Source: Pseudodonghicola xiamenensis DSM 18339
Lineage (GTDB): Bacteria; Pseudomonadota; Alphaproteobacteria; Rhodobacterales; Rhodobacteraceae
DNA length: 64,000 nucleotides
Direction of reading: 5' to 3'
Assembly (NCBI RefSeq): GCF_000429365.1
Contig: NZ_AUBS01000007.1
Span: 1 to 64,000 of the forward strand
A program made the translations under genes and the position numbers. Each line of letters opens with the position of its first letter. The first letter of the stretch is position 1. This document shows positions 44,630-54,212 of this stretch, piece by piece. The notes under the pieces are model-generated. The model had not been told where the DNA came from, did no database searches, and worked only from the letters and a program-made list of their open reading frames with translations.

Positions 44630-45271
44630 TCAGGCCGCCCGTTCGATACCGTTGCCGGTCATATGCAGATCGGCGATATGGGCGTGGGTGCCGGTGTTCT
44701 TCTCCAGCCGGATCGCGGTGTCCTGGGTGATGGTGGAGCCGCAGGCCATCGTCGCCTCGGCGAATTCAAAGCCGTCCGGCAGGGAGATTTTCACCACATG
44801 TGGTTCCCCCGAGACGATATTGGGGATCGGCTTGACCGAGGTTTGCGCCAGATCGCCGACTCGGGCGGTGCCGATGCCGGTGTCGGCGTCGTAATCCAGA
44901 GAGATATCCGCGGTCAGCGTCTCGTGCCGGGTGGGGCTCATCAGGCTGAAGACATAGAACATGGTGCCGAACTCCACCGTGTCCTCTCCGGTCATGATCG
45001 CCTCGAGCGCCGCGCGTTGCTCTGCCGTGGCGCTTTCGTCGATGATCATTTGCATCTGGCCGTTGCCCTCATGCACCGGGCCTGGCCATTTGTAGAGACA
45101 GGCGGCATGTAACCCGTCGAGCTTGACGTCGCCATAATGTCCGGTGTCGATGCGAAAGGTCAGCAGTGCCTCGCAGGAACCGCCGGTTGGCAATTGCGAG
45201 AACTGACAGGGGCAACCGGGATTGCAATTGCAATTGCCGATTTCCTGTCCGTGAATGGCCCAGTCCTTCAT
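44630..45271 (-). CDS. DUF1326 protein
   Basis: The 213-residue soluble protein belongs to DUF1326. A cysteine-rich start (NCNCNPGCPCQF, residues 13-24) looks like a metal- or redox-active site, with later Cys in GLHAACLYKW and ATMACGST. The remainder is beta-rich. It is the first gene of a two-gene unit with DUF2182. Metal handling is a reasonable guess from the cysteines and the membrane partner but is not established. Confidence 0.87.
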   Translation of the reverse strand: MKDWAIHGQEIGNCNCNPGCPCQFSQLPTGGSCEALLTFRIDTGHYGDVKLDGLHAACLYKWPGPVHEGNGQMQMIIDESATAEQRAALEAIMTGEDTVEFGTMFYVFSLMSPTRHETLTADISLDYDADTGIGTARVGDLAQTSVKPIPNIVSGEPHVVKISLPDGFEFAEATMACGSTITQDTAIRLEKNTGTHAHIADLHMTGNGIERAA

Positions 45272-45402
45272 AGTTGTCCCTCCCTGAAAATCGTGCGGAA
45301 TTATACCGGCCCGATAGGGATGGAATGCCTGTGCTCTGCCTTGTGACTTGAAGACTGGTGCGCCTTGCCCCGGGATCGGTGGATGGCGCCCTCACTAGGG
45401 CA

Positions 45403-45431
45403 TAAATATCATTATCTATGATTTGGTTCAA
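45403..45431 (-). promoter_or_regulatory. Candidate promoter of the DUF1326-DUF2182 unit
   Basis: On the minus strand TTGAAC and TATTTA are separated by 17 bases, about 130 bases before the DUF1326 start, in an AT-rich patch. A TAGGG/CCCTA dyad brackets the region (about 45396-45450) and might be an operator. Confidence 0.4.
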
Positions 45432-45491
45432 TTCTTACCCTAATAGCGAGAGGGCCCCGCAAGGCCACAATCTTGGGCGGAACCTTCGGTT

Positions 45492-45521
45492 GCCCCGGGC
45501 CGTAACAAACCGGCCCGGGGC
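45492..45521 (-). terminator. GC hairpin at the end of the ABC importer operon
   Basis: GCCCCGGGCCG and CGGCCCGGGGC form a perfect 11-pair stem with an eight-base loop, seven bases past the stop of the ATPase gene. No T run follows, as in many GC-rich terminators. Confidence 0.6.
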
Positions 45522-45527
45522 AGGGGA

Positions 45528-47165
45528 TCAGTTGCCTGCACTTTCCATCTTGCGATGGGCGATCACCTCCTCCAGCCAGCCGAGCTTCATCTCGGGTACG
45601 GAGCTGAGAAGCAGGTCGGTGTAATCGTCGAAAGGCGGGCTGAGCACTTCGGTCTTCGAGCCGTAGCGCACGACTTCGCCGCGATACATCACCGCGATGG
45701 AATCGGCGATCGCCCGCACCGTGGCCAGATCGTGGGTGATGAACAGATAGGCTACGCCTTCGCGTTTCTGCAGGTTCAGCAACAGCCGCAGGATCCCGTC
45801 CGCCACCAGCGGATCGAGCGCCGAGGTAACCTCGTCGCAGATGATCAGCTTGGGTTTGGCCGCCAGCGCCCGGGCGATGCAGACCCGTTGCTTCTGGCCG
45901 CCAGACAGCTCTGCGGGATAGCGGTCGATGAAACCGTCGCTCATCTCGATCTCTTCCAGCAGTTCCTTGACGCGCTGGCGCTTCTCGGCCCCGCGCATGC
46001 CGAAATAGAACTCCAGCGGTCGGCCGATGATCGTGCCCACGGTCTGGCGCGGGTTCATTGCCACATCGGCCATCTGATAGATCATCTGAAGTTCGCGCAG
46101 ATCCTCGCGGCTTCGCCCGGACAGCGTGGGCGACAGCCGGCGACCGTCGAAGGTAATGCTGCCCTCTCCCGGTGGCAGCAGTCCGGTGATGGCGCGGGCC
46201 AGGGTCGATTTTCCTGATCCGCTTTCACCCACCACCGCCAGGGTCTGGCCAGGGTGCAGCTCGACCGAGATATCCTTCAACACGTTGAAGGCGGTCCCGG
46301 CATAGCGCGCGGTGACCCTGTCGACCTTGAGCACCGCATCCGGTGTCGGCGCCTTTTCTTCGTGCCGGATCGACCGGACCGTGACCAATTCGCGGGTATA
46401 CTCCTCTTGCGGCGCGTTGATGATCTGATCGGTGGCGCCATATTCCACCTTGTCGCCATAGCGCAGCACCATGATGTCATCTGCCACCTGCGCGACAACT
46501 GCCAGGTCGTGGGTGATGTAGAGCGCCGCGACGCCGGTGTCGTGGATCGCTTCCTTGATGGCCGCCAGCACGTCGATCTGGGTGGTGACGTCCAGCGCCG
46601 TGGTGGGTTCGTCGAAGACCACAAGATCGGGTTCGGGGCACAGCGCCAGCGCGGTCATCGCCCGCTGCAACTGCCCGCCCGAGACCTGGTGGGGATAGCG
46701 GTCGCCGAAGGTTTCGGGATTTGGCAGGCCAAGCTTGCGGAACAGCTCCACCGCCCGGGCCTCGGCCTCCGCCTTGGAGAATTTCTTGTGCAGGATGGCG
46801 GCTTCGGTCACCTGCTCCATCAGCTTCTTGGCCGGGTTGAAGGCGGCGGCGGCAGATTGCGCCACATAGGTCACCTCCGCGCCGCGCAGTGCCCGCAGGC
46901 CCCGCATCCCGCCTTTCAGGATATCGCGGCCGTTTATCCAGACCTCGCCGCCGGTAATCTCGACCCCGCCGCGGCCATAGCCGAGCGCGGCAAGCCCGAT
47001 GGTGGATTTCCCGGCGCCGGATTCACCGATCAGCCCCAGTACCTTGCCCTTTTCCAGCGTGAAAGAGACGCCATGGACGATCTCGATCTCCTGCGGCGGC
47101 TCGCCGGGGGGATAGGCGGTGGCACCGATCTTCAGATTGCGCACGTCAAGCAATGCATTCGTCAT
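45528..47165 (-). CDS. Dipeptide/oligopeptide-type ABC transporter ATPase, two fused ATPase domains
   Basis: The 545-residue cytoplasmic protein carries both ATPase halves of a DppD/DppF-type importer. The first domain has IGESGAGKST, the signature VSGGQLQRAM and Walker B LVVFDEPTTAL. The second has VGESGSGKST, LSGGQKQRVC and LIICDEVTSAL. Fused pairs are common in alphaproteobacteria. The start at 47165 overlaps the permease stop (TGATG). It is the last gene of the importer operon and the frame is open further upstream only across the permease gene. Confidence 0.94.
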   Translation of the reverse strand: MTNALLDVRNLKIGATAYPPGEPPQEIEIVHGVSFTLEKGKVLGLIGESGAGKSTIGLAALGYGRGGVEITGGEVWINGRDILKGGMRGLRALRGAEVTYVAQSAAAAFNPAKKLMEQVTEAAILHKKFSKAEAEARAVELFRKLGLPNPETFGDRYPHQVSGGQLQRAMTALALCPEPDLVVFDEPTTALDVTTQIDVLAAIKEAIHDTGVAALYITHDLAVVAQVADDIMVLRYGDKVEYGATDQIINAPQEEYTRELVTVRSIRHEEKAPTPDAVLKVDRVTARYAGTAFNVLKDISVELHPGQTLAVVGESGSGKSTLARAITGLLPPGEGSITFDGRRLSPTLSGRSREDLRELQMIYQMADVAMNPRQTVGTIIGRPLEFYFGMRGAEKRQRVKELLEEIEMSDGFIDRYPAELSGGQKQRVCIARALAAKPKLIICDEVTSALDPLVADGILRLLLNLQKREGVAYLFITHDLATVRAIADSIAVMYRGEVVRYGSKTEVLSPPFDDYTDLLLSSVPEMKLGWLEEVIAHRKMESAGN

Positions 47166-47983
47166 CAGCCGCGCCCTCCTTTCAGCGAGGTGGTTCGGTT
47201 CAGCACCCAGTCGGCCACCAGGTTGACCGAGATGGCGAGCGTCGCGATGGCCACCGCTGGCAGCAGCGCCGCGGGGATGCCATAGACGATACCGTCCTTG
47301 TTTTCCTTCACGATGCCGCCCCAGTCGGCGGCGGGCGGCTGCACGCCGAGGCCCAGGAAGGAAAGGGTGGAAACAAAGAGCACCATGAAGATGAAGCGCA
47401 TTCCCATCTCGGCGATCAGCGGCGACAGGGCGTTGGGCAGGATCTCGCGGAAGATGATCCAGACGCGCCCCTCGCCGCGCAGCTTGGCCGCCTCGACATA
47501 GTCCATGACGTTGATGTCCACCGCCACGGCGCGGGCCAGCCGATAGACGCGGGTGCTGTCGAGCAGCCCCATGACAAGGATCAGCATCGGCACGGTGACC
47601 GGCATCACCGACAGGACGACCAGGGCGAAGATCAGCGTCGGGATCGACATCAGAAGGTCGATGGCGCGCGACATCAGTTGATCGGCCCAGCCGCCGAGAA
47701 CGGCCGCCAGAAAGCCCAGGATCGCCCCGGTGGTAAAGCTCAGCACCGTGGCGGCGGTGGCGATGAAGATGGTGGTGCGCCCGCCATAGATCAGTCGGGT
47801 CAATAGATCGCGACCGATATTGTCGGTGCCCAGCCAATGGGCGGCGCTGGACGGCTCCCATACATCGCCGACCACCTCGGCCATGCCATAGGGCGCGATG
47901 AGCGGCGCGAAGAGCGCCACGATGAAATAGATTGCGGTGATGCTCAGGCCGACCGCGGCGGCGAACGGAATCCTCATGCTCAT
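47165..47983 (-). CDS. ABC importer permease, DppC/OppC type
   Basis: The 272-residue inner-membrane protein has about six helices. An N-terminal segment holds the family motif HWLGTDNIGRDLLTRLIYGGRT, and the EAA loop that contacts the ATPase is DYVEAAKLRGEGRVWIIFREILPNAL. It forms the channel with the DppB-type permease, whose stop it overlaps by ATGA. Confidence 0.93.
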   Translation of the reverse strand: MSMRIPFAAAVGLSITAIYFIVALFAPLIAPYGMAEVVGDVWEPSSAAHWLGTDNIGRDLLTRLIYGGRTTIFIATAATVLSFTTGAILGFLAAVLGGWADQLMSRAIDLLMSIPTLIFALVVLSVMPVTVPMLILVMGLLDSTRVYRLARAVAVDINVMDYVEAAKLRGEGRVWIIFREILPNALSPLIAEMGMRFIFMVLFVSTLSFLGLGVQPPAADWGGIVKENKDGIVYGIPAALLPAVAIATLAISVNLVADWVLNRTTSLKGGRG

Positions 47984-48936
47984 TTCGGATGCCTCAGGCG
48001 CGGGTTGGTCAGGATCGAGACGATATCGGCCAGCATGTTCAGGCCGATGTAGACGGCGGCGAAGATCAGCCCGCAGGCCTGCACCACCGGTACATCGCGT
48101 TTGGAGACGTGATCGACTAGGTATTGGCCCATTCCGGGATAGGTGAAGACCACCTCGATCACCACGACGCCGACCACCAGATAGGCCAGGTTCAGCATCA
48201 CCACGTTGACGATCGGCGCGATCGAATTCGGAAAGGCGTGGCGGAAGATCACCTGAAACCGGTTCAACCCCTTCAGGTCGGCGGTTTCGATATAGGGGGA
48301 CTGCATCACGTTCAGGATTGCCGCCCGGGTCATCCGCATCATATGCGCTAGCACCACCAGCGTCAGCACCATCACCGGCATGGCGATGGCAGAAAGTTTC
48401 TCGCCCAGGCTCATGCTGTCATTGATCATCGCCACCGAGGGAAACCAGCGCAGTTTGACCGCGATGAAATACATGATCAGATAGCCCAGCAGGAATTCCG
48501 GCACCGAAATCGACGCCAACGTCGCCGCCGAAATCAGTTTGTCGGGCCAGCGGTCGCGAAAGCGCACCGCGACGAGGCCAAGAAAGATTGCCAGCGGTAC
48601 CGCGATCACCGCCGCCCAGAAGGCCAGGAACAGCGTATTCTTCATCCGGTGGGAAATTGCCTGGGCGATATCCTGACCATTGGTCAGCGCCGTGCCCAGA
48701 TCGCCCTGCAGGGCGCCGGCAAGCCAGTTGAAGTAGCGGGTCAGCGCAGGCTCGTTCAGGCCCAGATCGCGGCGCAGGTTGGCCAATGCCTCGGGCGTGG
48801 CGGACTGGCCGAGGATGGACTGGGCGACATCGCCCGGCAGCATATTGGTCCCAGCGAAGATCAGGGCGGAGACCAGCAACAGCAGAAGGAGGCCCAGCGC
48901 GACGCGCTGGACCACCAGTTTCAGAGCAGGCCCCAT
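47980..48936 (-). CDS. ABC importer permease, DppB/OppB type
   Basis: The 318-residue permease begins with the long first helix of the DppB family (LGLLLLLLVSALIFAGTNMLPGD). It has LGLNEPALTRYFNWLAGALQGDLG and the EAA loop YIETADLKGLNRFQVIFRHAFPNS. The ATG at 48936 lies one base after the binding-protein stop and gives the usual short lead to helix one. Confidence 0.93.
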   Translation of the reverse strand: MGPALKLVVQRVALGLLLLLLVSALIFAGTNMLPGDVAQSILGQSATPEALANLRRDLGLNEPALTRYFNWLAGALQGDLGTALTNGQDIAQAISHRMKNTLFLAFWAAVIAVPLAIFLGLVAVRFRDRWPDKLISAATLASISVPEFLLGYLIMYFIAVKLRWFPSVAMINDSMSLGEKLSAIAMPVMVLTLVVLAHMMRMTRAAILNVMQSPYIETADLKGLNRFQVIFRHAFPNSIAPIVNVVMLNLAYLVVGVVVIEVVFTYPGMGQYLVDHVSKRDVPVVQACGLIFAAVYIGLNMLADIVSILTNPRLRHPK

Positions 48937-48937
48937 A

Positions 48938-50524
48938 TCAGGCGGCCACCCACATCTTGACCGGAGCATAGAAATTCATCAGCCCAAAGCCGTTCTGCGC
49001 CTCTTCCCAACCGGCGACGCGGTCGCTGGTGGCATCGACGAAGTCGTTGAACATCGGGCAAATCAGCCCGCCCTCGTCGCGCAGGATGGTCGACATATCG
49101 GCATACATCTGGGTGCGCTTGGCCTGATCCAGCTCGGCCCGGGCGGCGAACAGAAGCTGGTCGAATTTCTCGTTCTTGAACCTTGTGTCGTTCCAGTCCG
49201 AGGTCGACAGATAGGCGGTCGAGAACATCGAATCCTGGGTCGGTCGGCCGCCCCAGTAGCTGGTGCAGAACGGTTTGGCGTTCCAGACTTCGGACCAATA
49301 ACCATCGTTCGGTTCGCGCTTGATCTCAAGATTGATGCCGGCCGCGCCGCAGGACTGCTGGAACAGAGCTGTCGCATCCGGCGCCCCGGGGAAGGAGTTG
49401 TCAGAGGTGCGCAGCAGGATGGGCCCGTCATAGCCTGATTTCTTCATATGGAACTGGGCCTTGTCGGGGTCGTATTCCCGCTGCTCCAATTCGGTATAAA
49501 GCGGGTAGGAAGAGTTGATCGGGGTGTCATTCCCGACCGAGCCATAGCCGAACAGGATCTTGTCGACCATTTCCTGCCGGTTGATGGCATATTTCAGCGC
49601 CATGCGAACATCGCTGTTGTCGAAGGGGGCGGTGTCGCAATGCATGATGAAAACGTAATGGCCCGGTCCGGCGGTCCGGCGCACGGTGATATTGGGCGCC
49701 CGGCTGATCAGCCCGGCGGTGCGCGGCGGCACCCGGTGCACCATGTCCACCTGGCCCGATTGCAGCGCCGCCATCCGGGCGGTGTCGTCATTGATCACGA
49801 TCAGCTCGATGGTGGCGGCATGGCCCTGGCTGTCGTCCCAGTGCCCGGGGTTCTTTTCGAACACGAAACGCACGCCGGTTTCGGCCGATTTCAGCACATA
49901 GGGGCCGGTGCCGATGCAGGCGGTTGCATCGTCCTTGCCGCCGTCCGGCTGGATCACCAGGTGATAATCCGTCAGCAGATAGGGCAGGTCGGCGTTCGGC
50001 TGGTCCAGCTCGACGACGAAGACATCGCCATCGGCCTTCATCGACTTGATGCCGCGCATGATCCCCAGCGCACCGGATTTGGTGTCTTCGCCGGAATGGC
50101 GTTCCATCGTCGCCAGGACGTCTTCGGCGGTGACGGTCTTGCCGTTCGAGAAGGTAATGTCGGGGCGGATCTTGAAGCTCCACACCCGCGCGTCGGGGGA
50201 ACTGCTGACGCTTTCGGCGACACGCATCTGCAATCCGCCTTTCGGGTCGAGCTCGACCAGCGGTTCGCCCCACATGCGGATGATGGTTGTCATGGTGGAA
50301 TTGGCGGCCAGCGCCGGATCCAGGCTGTCGGAAGACCCGCCGCCTTCTATGCCGACCTTGATGGTGCCGCCCTTCTGCGGACCGGCGGCCAGGGCGGCGC
50401 TGCCGACCAGGCTTTGCGCCGCGGTCGCGGTCACGCCCAGGGCGGCGGCCCGGCCAAAGAATTCACGACGTGACATCATGCCGGTAACCACGCGACCGGC
50501 GAAAAATTTCAATTTGTCGTTCAT
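48938..50524 (-). CDS. Periplasmic substrate-binding protein of a peptide-type ABC importer
   Basis: The 528-residue family 5 solute-binding protein has a twin-arginine signal (SRREFFGRAAALGVTA, cleavage after SAALA). The mature protein shows GTIKVGIEGG, the SFKIRPDITFSNGKTVTAEDV motif typical of DppA/OppA proteins, and DVRMALKYAINRQEMV. Family 5 binds peptides but also nickel, opines, glycosides and other ligands; the CocE hydrolase upstream suggests an ester or amide ligand. GGGAG precedes the start at 50524. Confidence 0.92.
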   Translation of the reverse strand: MNDKLKFFAGRVVTGMMSRREFFGRAAALGVTATAAQSLVGSAALAAGPQKGGTIKVGIEGGGSSDSLDPALAANSTMTTIIRMWGEPLVELDPKGGLQMRVAESVSSSPDARVWSFKIRPDITFSNGKTVTAEDVLATMERHSGEDTKSGALGIMRGIKSMKADGDVFVVELDQPNADLPYLLTDYHLVIQPDGGKDDATACIGTGPYVLKSAETGVRFVFEKNPGHWDDSQGHAATIELIVINDDTARMAALQSGQVDMVHRVPPRTAGLISRAPNITVRRTAGPGHYVFIMHCDTAPFDNSDVRMALKYAINRQEMVDKILFGYGSVGNDTPINSSYPLYTELEQREYDPDKAQFHMKKSGYDGPILLRTSDNSFPGAPDATALFQQSCGAAGINLEIKREPNDGYWSEVWNAKPFCTSYWGGRPTQDSMFSTAYLSTSDWNDTRFKNEKFDQLLFAARAELDQAKRTQMYADMSTILRDEGGLICPMFNDFVDATSDRVAGWEEAQNGFGLMNFYAPVKMWVAA

Positions 50525-50577
50525 GGAGATCTCCCGTTTGAAAAAATTATGCGCTCTGCATCTTGCGTGCAGGTTGA

Positions 50578-50593
50578 TTGACTGGTGAGTCAA
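50578..50593. promoter_or_regulatory. Inverted repeat upstream of the ABC importer operon
   Basis: TTGACT-GGTG-AGTCAA is a perfect six-base dyad 54-69 bases before the binding-protein start, between it and the CocE stop. It may be an operator or part of a promoter; a small hairpin is the alternative. Confidence 0.4.
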
Positions 50594-50640
50594 AGGGTCG
50601 CGCATTTGCCCTTTGCCCGCAACATTTATTGAGGGCGTGG

Positions 50641-52638
50641 TTAGAGCCCGTCGCGCGGAATGCTGTCCGCGACCTCCCGGTGGTGAATTTTTTTGCCGCC
50701 CTCGAAGGCCTCGATCCGGGCGTGCAGGTGGAAATGGGTCGCATCCGACCACATTTCACACTGGGTTTCGGTCCTGAGCTGCCAGTCGCCGCGTTCGCGT
50801 TCGTCGGTCCAGTGGCACCAGCCCCGCGCCGATAGCGGATCGTCGGGGTGGATGGACCAGCGTTCACGCGCCACCGAGGCGCCGATCAGCCTATGATCAA
50901 GGTCTTCGACCTTGCCGAAATCGTCTTCGATCACCAGCGTGGTGACGCCACTGACCAGATCGGTTTCGATCCGGCGGGTGTGATTGTCCTCGCGCAGGGT
51001 GCGGATTTGCCAGGGCTCTTCGGCCTCAGGCGGGGGAAAGCTGCATTCCTCACCCTGCGCGGTGGCGCGCACTGGCAGCTCCAGCCGCGCTTCCGTCAGC
51101 GTCAGGGTGGCCGCCTCCGGTGTGGGCCAGAGCAGCGGCCAATAGGCCGAGGACACCGCCACCCGCAGCCGGTGACCGGCGGGCAGCCGATAAGCGATGT
51201 GATCCATCGGCACGGCGATGTCATAGACCCGACCGGGCTCGAGCGGGGTCACTTTGTCGTGGCCGTCGCGATGGGTCAGGTTCAGCACGCCATAGGTGAT
51301 ACGCGCCGAGCTGCCATCGGGCAGCAGATGGTTCAGCCGCACCGCGATTTGGGCCACCGGCTTGTCGGCGCTAAGCTTCAGATGCAGCACCGGGGCGCCG
51401 ACGATATCGGTGGGCGCCGTCGTGGGGGCACCGTCGAAGCACAGCGACAGCGCATCATCGACGCGTTGATCCCCCGGCATCTCGGGCCCCAGCCAGATGG
51501 CGCAGAATTCGCCAGAGGCCTGGCCGCAGGTCTGGGGCGAACGGATGCTGGCCTCGAGCGGGCCGAGGGTGTCGGAGAGGCCGGCGTCGGTCAGATAAAG
51601 GTTTTGCGCCGGGATGTGACCGGTGGCGCCGTGATCTTCGGCGATCCAGCGGCCGGGCCGTTCAGCGTACCAGGGGGCGGGCTTCAGCCCATCCATCAGA
51701 TAGGCGCGATAGTCGGGCTCGTCCTCCACCCCGTTGGGCGTATCCTTCAGCCAGCGATCCCACCAGCGCAGCGCCTCTTGCAGAAAGCCGATGCGCGGTT
51801 CGGGCACCGCGAAATGCGGGTATTTGTGCACCCAGGGTCCGACGATCCCCTTGGCGCCCGGCAGCGCCTCGACAAGCTGAGGCACCGCGTTCTTGTAGCT
51901 GTCGCCCCAGCCGCCGACCGCCAGCACCTTGGCCTTGATCGCCGAATAGTCCTCGCAGACCGAGCCGTGCTGCCAATAGGCGTCGCGCCGCTGGTGGCGC
52001 AGCCAGGTGGAGGGCAGGAAGGGCTCGGCCTCAAGCCGCTTCAGCCACATCTCGCGCCAGGCCTCGCCCACCAGCGCGGGATCAGGCGCGCGGCTGGAGT
52101 AGGACCACATCGTCGCCCCCCAGCCGAGATTTTCATTCAGCAGGCAGCCGCCCTTGTAATGAATGTCGTCGGCATAGCGGTCCACGGTGGAACACAGCGT
52201 GATGATCGCCTTCAGCGGTTCCGGCGCCAGTGCCGCCACTTGCAGCGAATTGAACCCGCCCCAGCTGATCCCCATCATGCCGACGGTGCCGCTGCACCAG
52301 TCCTGACGGGCGAGCCAGTCGATCACCTCCAACGCATCCGCTTGTTCCTGGGCGGTATATTCGTCCTCCATCAACCCCTGGCTGTCGCCATTTCCGCGCA
52401 TGTCGACACGGACGCAGGCATAGCCGCGCTTGGCGAACCATGGATGGGTCAGCGCATCACGGGCGGTGGTGCCATCGCGTTTGCGGTAGGGAAGGTATTC
52501 CAGAATAACCGGGACGGGGTCCATCACCGCATCCACCGGCCGCCAGACCCGTGCCGAAAGACGGCACCCGTCTGACAGGGTGATACCCAGGTCGGGCAGC
52601 TCTTCGATCTCGCGCAGGGCGTTGGATAGAAGTGTCAT
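50641..52638 (-). CDS. CocE/NonD-family hydrolase
   Basis: The 665-residue enzyme has an alpha/beta-hydrolase domain with the nucleophile elbow GMMGISWGGFNSLQ (Ser at about 137) and VRVDMRGNGDSQG. The C-terminal jelly-roll domain (from about residue 390) belongs to the Xaa-Pro dipeptidyl-peptidase/cocaine-esterase fold. It hydrolyses acyl esters or amides. It has no signal peptide, so it would work on imported compounds. It is the gene before the importer operon (117-base gap) and may share a pathway with it. Confidence 0.9.
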   Translation of the reverse strand: MTLLSNALREIEELPDLGITLSDGCRLSARVWRPVDAVMDPVPVILEYLPYRKRDGTTARDALTHPWFAKRGYACVRVDMRGNGDSQGLMEDEYTAQEQADALEVIDWLARQDWCSGTVGMMGISWGGFNSLQVAALAPEPLKAIITLCSTVDRYADDIHYKGGCLLNENLGWGATMWSYSSRAPDPALVGEAWREMWLKRLEAEPFLPSTWLRHQRRDAYWQHGSVCEDYSAIKAKVLAVGGWGDSYKNAVPQLVEALPGAKGIVGPWVHKYPHFAVPEPRIGFLQEALRWWDRWLKDTPNGVEDEPDYRAYLMDGLKPAPWYAERPGRWIAEDHGATGHIPAQNLYLTDAGLSDTLGPLEASIRSPQTCGQASGEFCAIWLGPEMPGDQRVDDALSLCFDGAPTTAPTDIVGAPVLHLKLSADKPVAQIAVRLNHLLPDGSSARITYGVLNLTHRDGHDKVTPLEPGRVYDIAVPMDHIAYRLPAGHRLRVAVSSAYWPLLWPTPEAATLTLTEARLELPVRATAQGEECSFPPPEAEEPWQIRTLREDNHTRRIETDLVSGVTTLVIEDDFGKVEDLDHRLIGASVARERWSIHPDDPLSARGWCHWTDERERGDWQLRTETQCEMWSDATHFHLHARIEAFEGGKKIHHREVADSIPRDGL

Positions 52639-52670
52639 GCGGGCCTTGTCGCGTGTGCGGCGACTGGATG

Positions 52671-53774
52671 TCAAGCGCGTAGGGCGACAAGAAGGTCCAT
52701 TACGTTGGTTCCGGTGGGACCGGTTGTCAATAAATTGTCTTTTTGGAACAGATAGGTGCCGCTATCGGCCGCGTGCAGCGCCTCGGCGGCGCCAGGCCCC
52801 CAGGTGGTGCCATCGACGATCCCGCCGGCGGCCTCGGTCGGCCCGTCGGTGCCATCGGTGCCGCCGACCAGCAGGGTGATCCCGACAGAGCCGGCGATTT
52901 CTTGCGCCAGCGCCAGGGCGAGCGCCTGATTGCGGCCCCCGCGTCCGGGGGGTTCGGGGAGTTGCACGGTGGGTTCGCCCCCCAATACGATCACGCCCGG
53001 TGCCATGGTCCGCAGACGGGGCCCCCAGCGCCGCGCCAGCGCCTCAAGGTCGTCATGCAGCGCCTCTTCCTCGGCCAGGACCACCAGCCCGAATGCCCGC
53101 GCCCGATCCGCCGCCGCCGCCCGGGCGATGGCATTGGAGGCAATGATCTCGGCGTCATAGTCGAACCCGGGAGCAGGCGGGGCTGCCCCGATGCCCGAAC
53201 CGATCACCCCAATATCGTCGCCGGGCACATCCGAGATCGCCAGCACCCGCGCCCGCGCGCCGCGAAAGTGGGACAAAAGCCCGCCGCCCTTGATCCGCGA
53301 CAGTCTGCGGCGTTCGGCATTCATCGCCGTGATGTCGAGCCCGGCCGCCAGCAGCCGCCGGTTCAGCGCGGCGAGGTCGTCAAGATCATAGCCTTCGACC
53401 AGATCCTCGGCCAGCGAAGAGGCGCCGCCAGACACCAGAAGGAGGAGAGAGGAGCCCGCGTCCATCGCCTCCACCGCCTTGCGCAGGGCGCGGCCGGCGT
53501 GCAGGCTGCGGGCGTCGGGAACCGGATGGGCGGCCTCGATCAACTCGGCCTCCGCCGGCAGATCGGCGCCATGGCCGTCCTTGGTGACGATCAGCGTGGG
53601 CACGCCGGGGAATCGCTCCATCGCGGCGCGGGCCATGGCGGCGGCAGCCTTGCCGACGGCAAGGATGCGATCGGGCGCCTCGGCCCCCTCAAGCCTGCGC
53701 CGCGTCGCGGTGTCGCCATCGACTGCGGCCACCCCGGCGCGCCAGATGGCCAGCGCCTGCTCCTTCGGGGTCAT
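52671..53774 (-). CDS. Glycerate 2-kinase (GckA/TtuD-like, MOFRL domain)
   Basis: The 367-residue protein has the DUF4147 N-terminal domain (VGKAAAAMARAAMERF, LLVSGGASSLAE) and a C-terminal MOFRL domain (GGRNQALALALAQEI, GGTDGTDGPTEAAGG). Type II glycerate kinases phosphorylate D-glycerate at C2, linking glyoxylate, serine and tartrate breakdown to glycolysis. It abuts dtd with no intergenic bases (dtd stop 53775, start 53774). At 367 residues it is slightly shorter than the typical 420-residue enzyme. Confidence 0.9.
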   Translation of the reverse strand: MTPKEQALAIWRAGVAAVDGDTATRRRLEGAEAPDRILAVGKAAAAMARAAMERFPGVPTLIVTKDGHGADLPAEAELIEAAHPVPDARSLHAGRALRKAVEAMDAGSSLLLLVSGGASSLAEDLVEGYDLDDLAALNRRLLAAGLDITAMNAERRRLSRIKGGGLLSHFRGARARVLAISDVPGDDIGVIGSGIGAAPPAPGFDYDAEIIASNAIARAAAADRARAFGLVVLAEEEALHDDLEALARRWGPRLRTMAPGVIVLGGEPTVQLPEPPGRGGRNQALALALAQEIAGSVGITLLVGGTDGTDGPTEAAGGIVDGTTWGPGAAEALHAADSGTYLFQKDNLLTTGPTGTNVMDLLVALRA

Positions 53775-54212
53775 TCAGACATCCATCCAGATGGTGATTG
53801 GCCCGTCGTTGATCAGCCCGACTTTCATGTCGGCGCCAAAGCGGCCCCGGGCGACGGTGATCCCCTGTGCCGCCATCTGGTCGGCAAAATAGGTATAGAG
53901 TCGCTCGCCCTCGGCCGGGGGCGCGGCGGTGGAAAAGCCGGGCCGGTTCCCGCGCGAGGTATCGGCAGCCAGGGTGAACTGGCTGACCACCAGCGCAGCG
54001 CCGCCCACGTCCAGCAGCGACCGGTTCATCTTGCCGGCCTCGTCCTGAAAAATCCGCAGCTTGGCGATCTTGGCGGCCAGTTTGTCGGCATTGGCCTCGG
54101 TATCGCCCTGCATGGCACAGATCAGGATCAGCAGGCCCTGTTCGATTTCTTCCAGTGTTTCGCCGTCGACTTTGACCCGGGCTTCCGAGACCCGCTGAAT
54201 TAATGCGCGCAT
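53775..54212 (-). CDS. dtd: D-aminoacyl-tRNA deacylase
   Basis: The 145-residue DTD releases D-amino acids and glycine wrongly attached to tRNA. The start [15 protein letters not shown] and the two specificity motifs are present: [11 protein letters not shown] (SQxTL type) and the C-terminal [16 protein letters not shown], a variant of the NxGPxT motif. It overlaps the upstream sugar-kinase gene by 13 bases. Confidence 0.96.
   Translation of the reverse strand: MRALIQRVSEARVKVDGETLEEIEQGLLILICAMQGDTEANADKLAAKIAKLRIFQDEAGKMNRSLLDVGGAALVVSQFTLAADTSRGNRPGFSTAAPPAEGERLYTYFADQMAAQGITVARGRFGADMKVGLINDGPITIWMDV

Noticed and set aside
47166..47861. N-terminal extension of the fused ABC ATPase
   Set aside because: The extra frame lies over the DppC-type permease, and the ATPase family start is at 47165.
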